Notes: generated by a model not told the origin, from the sequence alone. Positions 1 to 5,213 are shown, numbered from the stretch's first letter. The stretch is DNA of 5,213 bases from an uncultured Thermomicrobiales bacterium (GCA_902806365.1 CADCWJ010000397.1:1-5213); one strand, 5' to 3'. A program made the numbers and translations.

Positions 1-50
1 ATCGCACCCCGCCGGAATAGGCACTTACCGGAACGGCGCTCGGGGAACAC

Positions 51-71
51 GGGAGGCCACATGGGCCTCCC
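51..71 (+). promoter_or_regulatory. Hairpin covering a Shine-Dalgarno-like GGGAGG, upstream of sufS
   Basis: GGGAGGCC (51-58) and GGCCTCCC (64-71) form a perfect 8-bp inverted repeat around a 5-base loop, acatg (59-63). The left arm contains GGGAGG, a near-ideal Shine-Dalgarno sequence, and the right arm contains CCTCC, its complement. An ATG (61-63) begins in the loop, 4 bases after GGGAGG. If transcribed, the hairpin would hide this ribosome site. No T-tract follows, so it does not look like a classic intrinsic terminator, although it could still mark the end of an upstream transcript. The pairing is seen directly; any regulatory role is inferred. Confidence 0.45.
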
Positions 72-99
72 CTACGAATGGTTGGCGAACGTTTCGTAG
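61..99 (+). CDS. Possible 12-codon leader peptide before sufS (tentative)
   Basis: An ATG at 61 opens a 12-codon frame encoding MGLPYEWLANVS and ending in TAG at 97-99, 13 bases before the sufS ATG. The GGGAGG at 51-56 is positioned to serve it and is a better ribosome site than the one in front of sufS. The start codon sits in the loop of a hairpin and the last codons run through the right arm of a second hairpin (71-100), an arrangement like leader-peptide regulation. The peptide has no run of any one amino acid and no cysteine, so there is no obvious attenuation logic. The same frame has no stop back to position 1, so it could instead be the end of a longer upstream frame, although the upstream codons (Arg-rich, with AGG and TTA) do not look coding. 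Tentative. Confidence 0.25.
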   Translation: MGLPYEWLANVS

Positions 100-100
100 G
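71..100 (+). repeat. Imperfect palindrome just upstream of the sufS start
   Basis: CCTACGAA (71-78) and TTCGTAGG (93-100) are a perfect 8-bp inverted repeat. Within the 14-base loop, GTT (81-83) and AAC (88-90) can pair around GGCG, giving a 30-base stem interrupted by a 2x2 internal mismatch. It ends 12 bases before the sufS ATG. It could be a protein-binding operator or an RNA hairpin close to the ribosome site. It does not match the CAAC-N6-GTTG operator described for cyanobacterial SufR, and I do not recognise it as any other known site. Confidence 0.4.
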
Positions 101-112
101 ACAGGGGTACAC

Positions 113-1468
113 ATGGCGGCCACCACGGACCAGATCGAGACAACCGCGCACTCCCGTCAGGATCCGCTCGATGGCACGGCAATTCGCGCCGACTTCCCGG
201 TGCTCAACGGGCCGACCGGCGACCGCCCCCGGCTCGTCTTTCTCGATAGCGCCGCCAGCTCCCAGAAGCCTCAGGTCGTGATCGACGCGCTGACCGATTA
301 TTACGAGCGCTATAACGCCAACATCCACCGGGGCGTCTACCAGATCTCCGAGCTCGCGACCGAACGATTCGAGGAGGCCCGCCGCAAGGTCGCACGGTTC
401 CTCAACGCTCGCTCCCCGCGCGAGTGCATCTTCGTGCGCAACGCGACCGAGGCGCTCAATCTCGTCGCCCAGTCGTGGGGCCGCGCCAACATCGCCGCCG
501 GTGACCTGATCGTCTTCAGCACGATGGAGCATCACTCCAACATCGTGCCCTGGCAGATCCTGGCGGAGGAGAAGGGAGCCAGCCTCGGGCATATCCGGAT
601 TGACGCCGCCGGCCGCCTCGACCAGGAGCACTTCGACGAATTGCTCGCGCGCGAGCCGAAGCTGGTCGCGGTCACGCACGTCAGCAACAGCCTCGGCACT
701 GTCAACCCGTTGAAGGAGATGATCGCCCGCGCCCATGCCGCTGGGGCAATCGTCGTCATCGATGGGGCGCAGAGCGCGCCGCATCTGGCGATCGACGTCC
801 AGGATCTCGACTGCGATTTCCTGGCGATCTCAGGGCACAAGATGTGTGGACCGATGGGTGCCGGTGTGCTCTACGGCAAGCGGTCGCTGCTCGACGCGAT
901 GCCGCCTTTTCTCGGCGGCGGCAGCATGATCCGCAAGGTCGAACTGGAGCGCTCGACCTGGGCTGACGTGCCGGCCAAGTTCGAGGCCGGCACGCCCGCC
1001 GTTGGCGACGCGATCGCGCTCGGAGTCGCGATCGACTATCTGACCGACCTTGGAATGGACCGGATCTGGGAACACGAGCGTGAGATCGTCGCCTACGCGC
1101 TAAATCGCCTGCGCGAGATCCCCAACGTCACCATCTTCGGCCCCCAGGAAGCCGGGGAGCGCAGCGGCGTGGTCTCGTTCGCGGTCGGTGAGGTCCATCC
1201 CCATGACGTGGCGGCGATCCTCGACGAAGGGAACGTCGCGGTCCGGGCCGGTCATCATTGCACCCAGCCCCTGATGCGCGCGCTCGATGTCGTCGCCACG
1301 ACGCGGGCCAGCTTCTATCTCTACAACGACCGGGAGGACGTCGATCGCCTGATCGAAGGCATCTACCGCGTCAATGGGGTATTCGGCGATACGACATCCA
1401 GAACCGGGACAGGTGGGCCCTGCCGCGAGAAGTGGGATGCCCGCACGTTTGAGGACGACGCACCATGA
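113..1468 (+). CDS. sufS: Cysteine desulfurase SufS
   Basis: A PLP-dependent class V aminotransferase-fold cysteine desulfurase (451 aa, cytosolic) that converts L-cysteine to L-alanine and holds the released sulfur as a persulfide for Fe-S cluster assembly. Landmarks in order are FLDSAASSQKP (43-53), NANIHRGVY (68-76), the EHHSN pair of histidines near PLP (139-143), IDGAQ with the cofactor-binding Asp217 and Gln220, SGHKMCGP with the PLP-lysine Lys243, RAGHHC with catalytic Cys383, and TTRAS with substrate-binding Arg398. His364 in VHPHD is 19 residues before Cys383, matching the histidine that in Bacillus subtilis SufS engages the zinc of SufU, and this fits the sufU gene next door. The family is usually about 406-420 aa; the extra length is about 20 residues at the N-terminus and a tail after about residue 426. 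No other start codon lies upstream in frame. A weak purine-rich site (AGGACAGGGG, 98-107) precedes the ATG. The gene overlaps sufU by 4 bases. Confidence 0.96.
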   Translation: MAATTDQIETTAHSRQDPLDGTAIRADFPVLNGPTGDRPRLVFLDSAASSQKPQVVIDALTDYYERYNANIHRGVYQISELATERFEEARRKVARFLNARSPRECIFVRNATEALNLVAQSWGRANIAAGDLIVFSTMEHHSNIVPWQILAEEKGASLGHIRIDAAGRLDQEHFDELLAREPKLVAVTHVSNSLGTVNPLKEMIARAHAAGAIVVIDGAQSAPHLAIDVQDLDCDFLAISGHKMCGPMGAGVLYGKRSLLDAMPPFLGGGSMIRKVELERSTWADVPAKFEAGTPAVGDAIALGVAIDYLTDLGMDRIWEHEREIVAYALNRLREIPNVTIFGPQEAGERSGVVSFAVGEVHPHDVAAILDEGNVAVRAGHHCTQPLMRALDVVATTRASFYLYNDREDVDRLIEGIYRVNGVFGDTTSRTGTGGPCREKWDARTFEDDAP

Positions 1469-1872
1469 GCTTTGGCACCGACAGCATTTATCGCGAGATC
1501 ATTCTCGAACATTCGAAGCATCCCCGGAACCGGGGTACCCTCGATCCGGCCGATTTCACCTACGAAGACGTCAACCCGATGTGCGGCGACGAGATCCGGA
1601 TCGATGTCCGCGTCCGCGACGATCACGTCTCGGAGATCCGGTTCTCGGGCCGGGGCTGCGCCGTCAGCCAGGCGTCCGCCTCGATCCTGACCGAGATGGC
1701 CGAGGGCAAGACCCTCGCCGAGGTCAAGGGGATCGGCAAGGACGAGCTGCTCGACGAGATCGGGATTCCCGTCAGCCCGGCCCGGATGAAGTGTGCCTTG
1801 CTGGGGCTCAAGGTGCTCAAGGCCGGCGTCTACGGCGTCGACCACGCCAACGCCGCGCTGGACGAGGTCTGA
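1465..1872 (+). CDS. sufU: SufU-type sulfur acceptor / Fe-S assembly protein
   Basis: A small cytosolic zinc protein of the IscU/SufU fold (135 aa) that accepts persulfide sulfur from SufS and passes it to the SufBCD scaffold. The zinc ligands are visible as Cys40 and Asp42 in NPMCGDEI, Cys65 in GRGCAVSQAS, and Cys110 in PARMKC. A Lys, not the His of IscU, precedes the last Cys, and PAR-x-KC is typical of SufU. It is shorter than B. subtilis SufU (147 aa): Cys65 to Cys110 is 45 residues, against about 62 in that protein, so the characteristic insertion between the second and third cysteines is absent and the spacing is nearly that of IscU. GAGGA at 1451-1455, inside the end of sufS, is a good ribosome site 9 bases before the ATG. 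The ATGA overlap implies translational coupling with sufS, which fits SufS and SufU working as partners. Confidence 0.94.
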   Translation: MSFGTDSIYREIILEHSKHPRNRGTLDPADFTYEDVNPMCGDEIRIDVRVRDDHVSEIRFSGRGCAVSQASASILTEMAEGKTLAEVKGIGKDELLDEIGIPVSPARMKCALLGLKVLKAGVYGVDHANAALDEV

Positions 1873-2057
1873 ACTCTGGCAATCGGCAGTTGTAGGGGCG
1901 GACTAGCGGACATCGACGCGAACCAAATGCATGGGAATCGCGTCCGCGGGCGCCTGCACTGAGCGAAGTCGAATATGTCCGCCCGCGGCTCCGCCAGCGA
2001 ACGTCGTGGCTTTAACACCAGACCCCGCCCGATAGTGAAACGAATCGAGCACCCCGC
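1873..2057 (+). repeat. Structured intergenic element with competing inverted repeats
   Basis: This 185-base spacer between sufU and the Rieske gene has no supportable gene. It contains GGGCGGAC (1896-1903) paired with GTCCGCCC (1977-1984), an overlapping 9-bp all-GC pair CCGCGGGCG (1944-1952) with CGCCCGCGG (1980-1988), and GACGCG (1915-1920) with CGCGTC (1939-1944) around an ATGCAT palindrome (1927-1932). The right-hand arm at 1977-1988 can pair with either of two partners but not both. Between them lies CACTGAGCGAAGTCGAA (1957-1973). From memory, this motif and GTAGGGGCGG (1892-1901) resemble dispersed intergenic repeats in Chloroflexota genomes. A genomic repeat unit is therefore the leading reading and a regulatory RNA structure the alternative. 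Confidence 0.45.
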
Positions 2058-2396
2058 ATGACTGAGCCAGATGGTTTTGTGACGGTCGCCAAGGTGGGAT
2101 TTTTGGACCCCGGCGAGCTCGCCTATGTCGAAGTGGGCGATGAGCCGGTCTGCCTGATCAATCTCGATGGCGAGCTGCACGCGATCAACGATTCCTGTAC
2201 CCATGAGGACGCCTCGCTTTCCGACGGCACGATCGACGGAGACGAGATCGAATGCCCGCTTCATGGTGGAGCGTTCAACATCCGGACCGGCGAACCGACG
2301 TCCTTCCCGGTCGTGGTCGCGGTCGAGAAGTACGCCGTCCGGATCGTCGGAGACGAGGTTCAGGTCGCCCTCCGGACCCTGTCTCCCACTGACTGA
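2058..2396 (+). CDS. Rieske-type [2Fe-2S] ferredoxin
   Basis: A 112-aa single-domain Rieske ferredoxin. The cluster-binding motif is Cys47-Thr-His49, then 16 residues, then Cys66-Pro-Leu-His69-Gly (CTHEDASLSDG and CPLHGGAF), so two Cys and two His ligate the cluster. The rest is the compact Rieske beta fold and it ends at YAVRIVGDEVQVAL, with no oxygenase catalytic domain, signal peptide or membrane anchor. It is thus a soluble electron carrier of the BphF/NirD-like size class, not a cytochrome bc1 Rieske subunit. Such ferredoxins often lie in suf clusters of Actinobacteria and Chloroflexota, probably as electron donor or cluster client, but the exact role is not established from this sequence. 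An in-frame stop at 2013 and the absence of earlier start codons fix the ATG. The ribosome site is weak, so expression may depend on read-through from sufSU. Confidence 0.92.
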   Translation: MTEPDGFVTVAKVGFLDPGELAYVEVGDEPVCLINLDGELHAINDSCTHEDASLSDGTIDGDEIECPLHGGAFNIRTGEPTSFPVVVAVEKYAVRIVGDEVQVALRTLSPTD

Positions 2397-2456
2397 GCCC
2401 CCAGCCATATCCCGGCGCTGTCGCACAAATCGGTTTCTCCCATCCAGGCGGAACCG

Positions 2457-2473
2457 CTGGCCGAACCGGCCGG
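2457..2473 (+). terminator. Weak hairpin downstream of the Rieske gene
   Basis: CTGGCCG (2457-2463) and CGGCCGG (2467-2473) can form a 7-bp stem with one T-G wobble and a 3-base loop, about 60 bases after the Rieske stop codon. No T-tract follows, so an intrinsic terminator is only possible. It is the strongest short hairpin I saw in this spacer. Confidence 0.2.
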
Positions 2474-2586
2474 ATCTCCCTGGACCGGCGGCGCACGTCA
2501 CCTCCATTCCCGGGCTCGCCTGAGCCGCGATGAGTCGGCCAGCACTCCCCTGACCATCCGGACGCAACGACGGATCGCCTTTCCGG

Positions 2587-2615
2587 CTGACAAGGACCGG
2601 ATGATCCGGGAGAAT
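2587..2615 (+). promoter_or_regulatory. Candidate sigma70-type promoter for the glycosidase gene
   Basis: CTGACA (2587-2592, 5 of 6 to TTGACA) is separated by exactly 17 bases from GAGAAT (2610-2615, 4 of 6 to TATAAT, with the key A at position 2 and final T present). It would give a leader of about 90 bases before the ATG at 2710. The match is modest and could be chance; the long gap before the gene makes a separate promoter likely somewhere here. Confidence 0.22.
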
Positions 2616-2709
2616 GGCGATCGCGCTCGTCCACGACGGCCAGCCGTATCCCTGACTACGGCCGGGCGCTGCCTGCGATCCAGGCGATCGCCAGAGCGAA
2701 GGGCTTCGG

Positions 2710-4830
2710 ATGTCAATCGAGAGGTTTTCACCCAGGGACCAACGGACGCGGCGGTCGGGAGATTGGCCGCTGCGGGCAAATCGATGGGTCCAGCTGACGT
2801 TCGCGGAGAACGATCCGGCGCACTTCGATGGCGATTTCTGGAGTGGCCTGATGCGCGACTGCCGGGCCAACGCGGTCTGCATCAGCGCCGGCGGGTACAT
2901 CGCGTATTATCCGACCCGGATTCCGTTCCACTATCGCAGCCGCTATCTCGGTGACACCGACCCGTTTGGCACCGTCGTCAAGAGCGCACGGGCGCTCGAT
3001 ATGCACGTCATGGCACGGGTCGACCCGCATGCGGTTCATGCGGACGCCGCCGCCGCCCACCAAGAATGGCTGGCCCTGGACGAAAACGGGGCTCCGCTGG
3101 AGCACTGGAGCTACCCCGGAATCTGGCTCACCTGTCCATTCAGTCCATACCACCGCGAGTTCATCACCGACGTAGCGCGCGAGATCGTGCGCGACTATGA
3201 CATCGACGCCATCTTCGCCAACCGGTGGCAGGGCCACGGCGGGATCTCCTACAGCGATCACGCGCGGCGCGGCTTTCGCGACGACACCGGCTTCGACCTT
3301 CCGATCCGCCAGGACGATCCGGACGATCCCGCTTGGCAGGCGTTCGTGCCCTGGCGACGGCGGAAGCTCAGCGAGCTGGTCGGGATATGGGACGATGCGG
3401 TCCGCGACATCCGTCCGCACGCCCGGTTCATCCCCAACGTCGGCAGTCTCGCGCTCCGTGACATGGACCGGGATCTGATTGCCAGGCACTATCCGATCTT
3501 CTTCATCGACAAGCAGGGCCGTTCCGGGATCGAGGCTCCCTGGTCGGCTGGGCGCACCGGGAAGCGAAGCCGGAGCCTGTTTCGCGACCGTCCGGTTGGG
3601 CTGATCACCTCAGTCGGGCCGGAGCTCCACCACCGCTGGAAGGATGCGGTCGCGCCCCCGGAAGAGACCAAAACCTGGATCGTCGACGGGTTCGCCCAGG
3701 GCGCCTTCCCCTGGTTCACCAAGTTCAACGCGACGATTTCCGACGACCGCTGGATCGCTCCGGTAGTCGCGGCGTTCGATCTGCACGCGCGGATCGAGCC
3801 GGCGCTGGCCGGGATGGCGATCACCGCGGAGGTCGCCCTGCTGGACCCCACCCAATCGGAACGATTCGTCAGCCCCAACGCCAGCCGGGAGCGCTTCTCG
3901 CACGAGGATGGCTTCTACCAGGCGCTCGTGGAGGCCCGCATCCCGTTCGAGCTCGTTGCCGACGAGCTGCTCAGTACCGAGGAGCTGGCGCCGTTCCGGG
4001 TGCTGATCCTCGCCAACGCCGAGTATCTCAGCGACGATCAATGCGCGGTGATCCGCGCGTGGGTGGAGTCGGGCGGGAGCCTGGTCGCGGCCTACCAGTC
4101 GAGCCTGCTGGACGGAGCAGGAGCGTCCCGGTCCAACTTTGGGCTGGCGGACGTGCTGGGCGTTGACCTCATCGCGCCGAGCCGCGGGCCGGTCAGGAAC
4201 AACTACATCGCCCGCATGGGGCAACATCGCCTTCACACCGGACTGGCCGGCGCGAAACGCATCATCGGCGGAACCCATCTGATGCGGGTCTCCGCGCGGG
4301 AGGGTACCCAGGTCCCGTTCCGGTTCATCCCGGATTTTCCGGACCTGCCGATGGAGGAGGTCTATCCCCGCGATGCGCCAACGGACCCCGCGGTCGTCAC
4401 CCGGGAGCTGCCGTCCGGGGGCCGGGCCATCTACGTCGGGTTCAACCTCGGCTCCATCTTCTGGGAAACGCTGCAGGCGGACCACGGCCTGCTGATCGCC
4501 AACGCGCTGCTTTGGGGGCTGCGTGACGCACCCATGGTCCGGATCGAGGGGCCCGGTCTGGTCGACGTGGCGATACGGAAGCGCGACGGAGCGATCGCGA
4601 TCTCGCTCGTCAACCTGACGAACCCGATGGCAATGCGCGGCGCCATACGCGAAAGCCTCCCGCTTCCACGGCAACGCATCGAGGCACGACTGCCCGCCGG
4701 AGCCGGGAACGTGACGGCCAGGCTGCTGGTCGCCGAGCGGGACGTTGAGGTCACCGTGCGGGACGGGATGGCCGTGATCGAGGTCGAGGGAATCGACTTG
4801 CTCGAAGTGGTGCTTGTGTCCTGGCGCTAA
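2710..4830 (+). CDS. Glycoside-hydrolase-like protein with beta-galactosidase trimerisation-type domain
   Basis: A 706-aa protein of unknown substrate. Residues about 22-365 look like a TIM-barrel hydrolase of the clan around GH42 and hypothetical glycosidase family 6: RWVQLT (25-30), AGGYIAYYPT (60-69), MARVDPHAVH (101-110), a strand ending DAIFANRW (166-173) followed by RGFRDDTGFDLP (187-198), and GPELHHRW (303-310). Residues about 370-600 resemble the Rossmann-like beta-galactosidase trimerisation domain (VLILANAEYLSDDQ at 431-444, then WVESGGSLVAAY at 451-462). Residues about 605-706 are a beta-rich C-terminal domain. Candidate catalytic acids include Asp105, Asp166 and Glu305, but I cannot assign them. 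There is no signal peptide or membrane segment, so a cytosolic enzyme acting on imported small glycosides is inferred. AAGGG (2699-2703) is a good ribosome site; a stop at 2653 and no other starts fix the ATG. No sugar transporter or regulator adjoins it. Confidence 0.82.
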   Translation: MSIERFSPRDQRTRRSGDWPLRANRWVQLTFAENDPAHFDGDFWSGLMRDCRANAVCISAGGYIAYYPTRIPFHYRSRYLGDTDPFGTVVKSARALDMHVMARVDPHAVHADAAAAHQEWLALDENGAPLEHWSYPGIWLTCPFSPYHREFITDVAREIVRDYDIDAIFANRWQGHGGISYSDHARRGFRDDTGFDLPIRQDDPDDPAWQAFVPWRRRKLSELVGIWDDAVRDIRPHARFIPNVGSLALRDMDRDLIARHYPIFFIDKQGRSGIEAPWSAGRTGKRSRSLFRDRPVGLITSVGPELHHRWKDAVAPPEETKTWIVDGFAQGAFPWFTKFNATISDDRWIAPVVAAFDLHARIEPALAGMAITAEVALLDPTQSERFVSPNASRERFSHEDGFYQALVEARIPFELVADELLSTEELAPFRVLILANAEYLSDDQCAVIRAWVESGGSLVAAYQSSLLDGAGASRSNFGLADVLGVDLIAPSRGPVRNNYIARMGQHRLHTGLAGAKRIIGGTHLMRVSAREGTQVPFRFIPDFPDLPMEEVYPRDAPTDPAVVTRELPSGGRAIYVGFNLGSIFWETLQADHGLLIANALLWGLRDAPMVRIEGPGLVDVAIRKRDGAIAISLVNLTNPMAMRGAIRESLPLPRQRIEARLPAGAGNVTARLLVAERDVEVTVRDGMAVIEVEGIDLLEVVLVSWR

Positions 4831-4854
4831 CGCGGTCCCTGTTCCCGCCAGGGA
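4820..4854. terminator. Weak overlapping hairpins in the convergent gap
   Basis: Two alternative inverted repeats lie at the end of the glycosidase gene: CCTGGCG (4820-4826) with CGCCAGG (4846-4852), spanning the stop codon, and TCCCTG (4836-4841) with CAGGGA (4849-4854) around a 7-base loop. They share bases, so only one can form at a time. Neither is followed by a T-tract on either strand. Because the flanking genes converge, a terminator is expected here, but the sequence supports it only weakly. Confidence 0.25.
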
Positions 4855-4953
4855 TTCAGGCGCGCTACCTGTCAGCGCTTCGTGACCGGACCACCACGCC
4901 TTCGCGGGATCTCCACCTGCTGGCCCCCTGGAGTGGGACAGGCTTGGGGTGCG

Positions 4954-5213
4954 TCAGTCCGGAATCGTGATCGAGGCGAGACCTGTTTCCGGCTCGGGAA
5001 ACCGCGGGTTCATCTCCTCCATCGTGTCGGCGACAATCCGCGCGATCACCGCGTTGCGATACCACTTCCTGTTCGCCGGAATGACGTACCATGGCGCGTG
5101 CTCCGTCGAGCATCGCCCGATCGCGTCCTGAAACGCCGCCCGGTAGGCATCCCACCGCTCGCGCTCGGCGAGATCGCCAACAGAGAATTTCCAGTGCTTC
5201 TCCGGATCGTCGA
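4954..5213 (-). CDS. PPK2-family polyphosphate:nucleotide phosphotransferase, C-terminal part
   Basis: This minus-strand gene enters from beyond position 5213 and ends at the stop codon 4954-4956. The visible 85 complete codons begin DDPEKHWKFSVGDLAERERW, continue through STEHAPWYVIPANRKWYRN, and end MEEMNPRFPEPE followed by a short tail. This is the conserved C-terminal third of PPK2 kinases, which move phosphate between inorganic polyphosphate and nucleotides in the cytosol; KHWKF and APWYV-P-A-RKW are the typical lid and late-domain segments. The pattern is closest to the PPK2_rel_1 type (polyphosphate:AMP/ADP phosphotransferases), but the Walker A and B motifs that would settle class and substrate lie outside the window. 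The family is about 260-300 aa, so about two thirds of the gene is missing from view. It converges on the glycosidase gene across a 123-base gap, which argues for separate transcription units. Confidence 0.9.
   Translation of the reverse strand, partial: DDPEKHWKFSVGDLAERERWDAYRAAFQDAIGRCSTEHAPWYVIPANRKWYRNAVIARIVADTMEEMNPRFPEPETGLASITIPD

Larger units (their letters stand above)
2397..2709. other. Intergenic region without a supportable gene
   Basis: This 313-base stretch separates the Rieske gene from the glycosidase gene. Short frames on both strands yield Arg/Pro/Ser-rich translations with no family character, so I see no gene. It holds a GC-rich hairpin about 60 bases after the Rieske stop, a weak sigma70-like promoter candidate, and two GCGATCGC palindromes (2617-2624 and within 2683-2692). 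I found no tRNA, CRISPR or insertion-sequence end. Confidence 0.6.

Noticed and set aside
1..20. Possible end of an upstream gene (a frame reading RTPPE then TAG at 18-20)
   Set aside because: Only five codons are visible and nothing identifies it; two of the three plus-strand frames are also open here, so it cannot be supported.
1374..1895. Plus-strand 173-codon frame overlapping the end of sufS and all of sufU
   Set aside because: The translation is Arg/Pro-rich low-complexity and out of frame with sufU, whose motifs are clear.
113..2396. Suspected new operon type combining sulfur transfer and Rieske electron transfer
   Set aside because: suf genes with a small Rieske ferredoxin are already known in Actinobacteria and Chloroflexota; only the order and spacer are of note.
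1830..2900. Long open frame on the minus strand (356 codons) covering both spacers and the Rieske gene
   Set aside because: Its translation is Arg/Ser/Pro/Gly-rich with no family character and it lies opposite an unmistakable Rieske gene; long antisense frames are common in high-GC DNA.
3610..4674. Long minus-strand open frame (354 codons) inside the glycosidase gene
   Set aside because: It is antisense to a well-supported coding sequence and its translation has no recognisable domain, with the Arg/Asp/Gly bias of an antisense shadow.
4831..4953. Possible small gene or RNA in the convergent gap
   Set aside because: Only short weak inverted repeats are present, with no ribosome site plus frame and no RNA family signature.
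4865..5155. Minus-strand 96-codon frame at the window end
   Set aside because: It is in a different frame from the PPK2 reading at the same place, which carries the family's conserved C-terminal motifs.

Overview
The window is high-GC bacterial DNA (roughly two thirds G+C by eye, with strong G/C preference at third codon positions). It contains four genes or gene parts that can be named from sequence and one that can be placed only in a broad class. The gene content is a SufS/SufU pair, a small Rieske ferredoxin, a beta-galactosidase-trimerisation-type glycosidase and a PPK2-type kinase. Together with the spacer motifs this suits a member of the Chloroflexota, most likely Thermomicrobia-like (Sphaerobacter/Thermomicrobium relatives). 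That placement is an inference from gene style and order, not a proof; a high-GC actinobacterium is the main alternative.

Positions 1-112 are a leader region. It holds two abutting 8-bp perfect inverted repeats and a possible 12-codon leader ORF (61-99). The Shine-Dalgarno-like GGGAGG of that ORF lies in one arm of the first hairpin. Positions 113-1872 hold sufS and sufU, overlapping by 4 bases (ATGA), which is a tight translationally coupled pair. SufS takes sulfur from cysteine as a persulfide and SufU, a zinc protein, receives it for Fe-S cluster assembly on SufBCD, whose genes are not in the window. A 185-base spacer (1873-2057) with strong, mutually exclusive GC-rich inverted repeats and a CACTGAGCGAAGTCGAA motif precedes a Rieske-type [2Fe-2S] ferredoxin gene (2058-2396). 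Such ferredoxins commonly accompany suf genes in Chloroflexota and Actinobacteria, so 113-2396 reads as one iron-sulfur biogenesis cluster.

Positions 2397-2709 contain no gene that I can support, only a small GC-rich hairpin and a weak sigma70-like promoter candidate. A separate unit follows: a 706-residue, apparently cytoplasmic glycoside-hydrolase-like protein (2710-4830) with a TIM-barrel-like N-terminal part, a Rossmann-like beta-galactosidase trimerisation-type domain and a C-terminal beta domain. Its substrate cannot be told from the sequence, and no transporter or regulator gene is next to it in the window.

The last gene, on the minus strand (4954 to beyond 5213), is the C-terminal end of a PPK2-family polyphosphate:nucleotide phosphotransferase, convergent with the glycosidase. 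The 123-base gap between them has weak hairpins but no T-tract. The least conventional features are the leader element before sufS, the short SufU that lacks the insertion normal for that family, and the structured spacer between sufU and the Rieske gene. Nothing here amounts to a clear new system.
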